This document shows, one piece after another, positions 63,733-64,000 of a stretch of 64,000 nt of DNA. The DNA lies in NCBI RefSeq assembly GCF_009758255.1, contig NZ_WSEN01000002.1, positions 308,455 through 372,454 of the forward strand, given 5' to 3'. The position numbers and the translations under genes are program-made. The number at the start of each line of letters is the position of its first letter. Positions within the stretch are counted from its first letter, which is position 1. Under the pieces are notes generated by a model that saw only the letters and a list, made by a program, of their open reading frames with translations, was not told the DNA's origin and did not search any database. Source of the DNA: Microbacterium sp. MAH-37 (GTDB lineage Bacteria; Actinomycetota; Actinomycetes; Actinomycetales; Microbacteriaceae).

Positions 63733-64000
63733 TCTGCGGGGTTCCGGGGGAGCGGACGCGCGACACGCCAGGGTGTCGGGCAGGATTTGCCGGATGCCCG
63801 GGATCCGCGTAAGTTATTACCTGTTCGCCCCAAGCGGTTGAGCGAAAGGCCGGAAGGCCCAGCTCCCCTCCAAGCGGCGGACATGCTTCCTCCTCCTTCG
63901 ATCCGTCGAGTTGACAGATCGGGCGAGATGGATAAGATAGTGAAGTTGCCCTGCGCGTCTCCATCAGGTTCTGGTGGGTGTGTGGGTGCGTCCGATCCTT
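63733..64000 (+). promoter_or_regulatory. Intergenic region with strong promoter at the right edge
   Basis: No gene is supported. TTGACA (63911-63916) and TAAGAT (63933-63938) are 16 bp apart, one of the few near-consensus -35/-10 pairs in the window. The downstream sequence to 64000 holds no start codon with a ribosome site. A stable RNA operon or another highly expressed gene may begin beyond the edge. GTAA-GTTA-TTAC at about 63811 is a small dyad. Confidence 0.5.

Overview
The window is about 70% G+C and packed with genes on both strands. It has actinobacterial hallmarks: CarD, Lsr2, GlnR, SenX3/RegX3-type two-component genes, a fused IspDF, an XPB helicase paired with a Helicase_C_3 protein, a WXG100 protein, DUF3027, DUF3263, DUF2510 and DUF4032 proteins, CIRCE and DtxR boxes, and many apparently leaderless genes. 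Gene content and order fit Microbacteriaceae, most likely Microbacterium; the genus is an inference. Several stretches keep the gene order I recall from Mycobacterium (mutT1-ppk; aminotransferase, nitrobindin and glnR region; XPB, cspB, DUF3027, serC).

Layout. 1-4.5 kb: partial flavin split-barrel protein, an HNH-type zinc protein, a tRNA-Lys(UUU) gene interrupted by a group I intron, a pabC-like aminotransferase, a structured intergenic RNA candidate and a DUF559-type protein flanked by short degenerate repeats. 4.5-19.5 kb is a phosphate region: pstSCAB, mutT1-ppk, phoU and senX3/regX3, with 11-nt-periodic PHO boxes before pstS and phoU; glnR, nitrobindin, ygfZ and gpmA lie inside it. 19.6-29 kb: carD, ispDF, cysS, rlmB, an SDR gene behind a perfect hairpin, DUF4032, a sugar-ABC ATPase, a DsbA-like protein without its CxxC, and tRNA-Thr. 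29-36 kb: M14 carboxypeptidase, SRAP protein, a DMT transporter, nitroreductase-msrB, a LytR_C protein and groL behind two CIRCE elements. 36-42 kb: WXG100 protein, a second two-component pair, a TetR/monooxygenase locus with paired operators, and a CPBP protease. 42-52.5 kb: XPB operon, cold-shock protein/DUF3027, serC, dtxR, M23 peptidase, HNH endonuclease with a short ORF/terminator leader, tRNA-Arg, lsr2 and a GAF-LuxR regulator. 52.6-64 kb: DUF485-actP acetate uptake, an alkyltransferase-like protein lacking its cysteine, a 1,241-residue helicase-like protein with degenerate ATPase motifs, mscL, fmdB, 5-FTHF cyclo-ligase, galU, a GNAT, a membrane protein, tRNA-Ala, a DUF2510 protein and a strong promoter leaving the window.

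The most unusual element is the 218-nt group I intron at 879-1096. It sits in the anticodon loop of a tRNA-Lys(UUU) at the position used by the cyanobacterial tRNA-Leu(UAA) intron, and has recognisable P1, P2, P4, P6, P7, P8 and P9 pairings and a terminal omega-G. The other leads are proteins that lost catalytic residues (DsbA-like, Ogt-like, SF1 helicase-like), structured non-coding segments, and a strong excess of the hexamer GGATGC/GCATCC.
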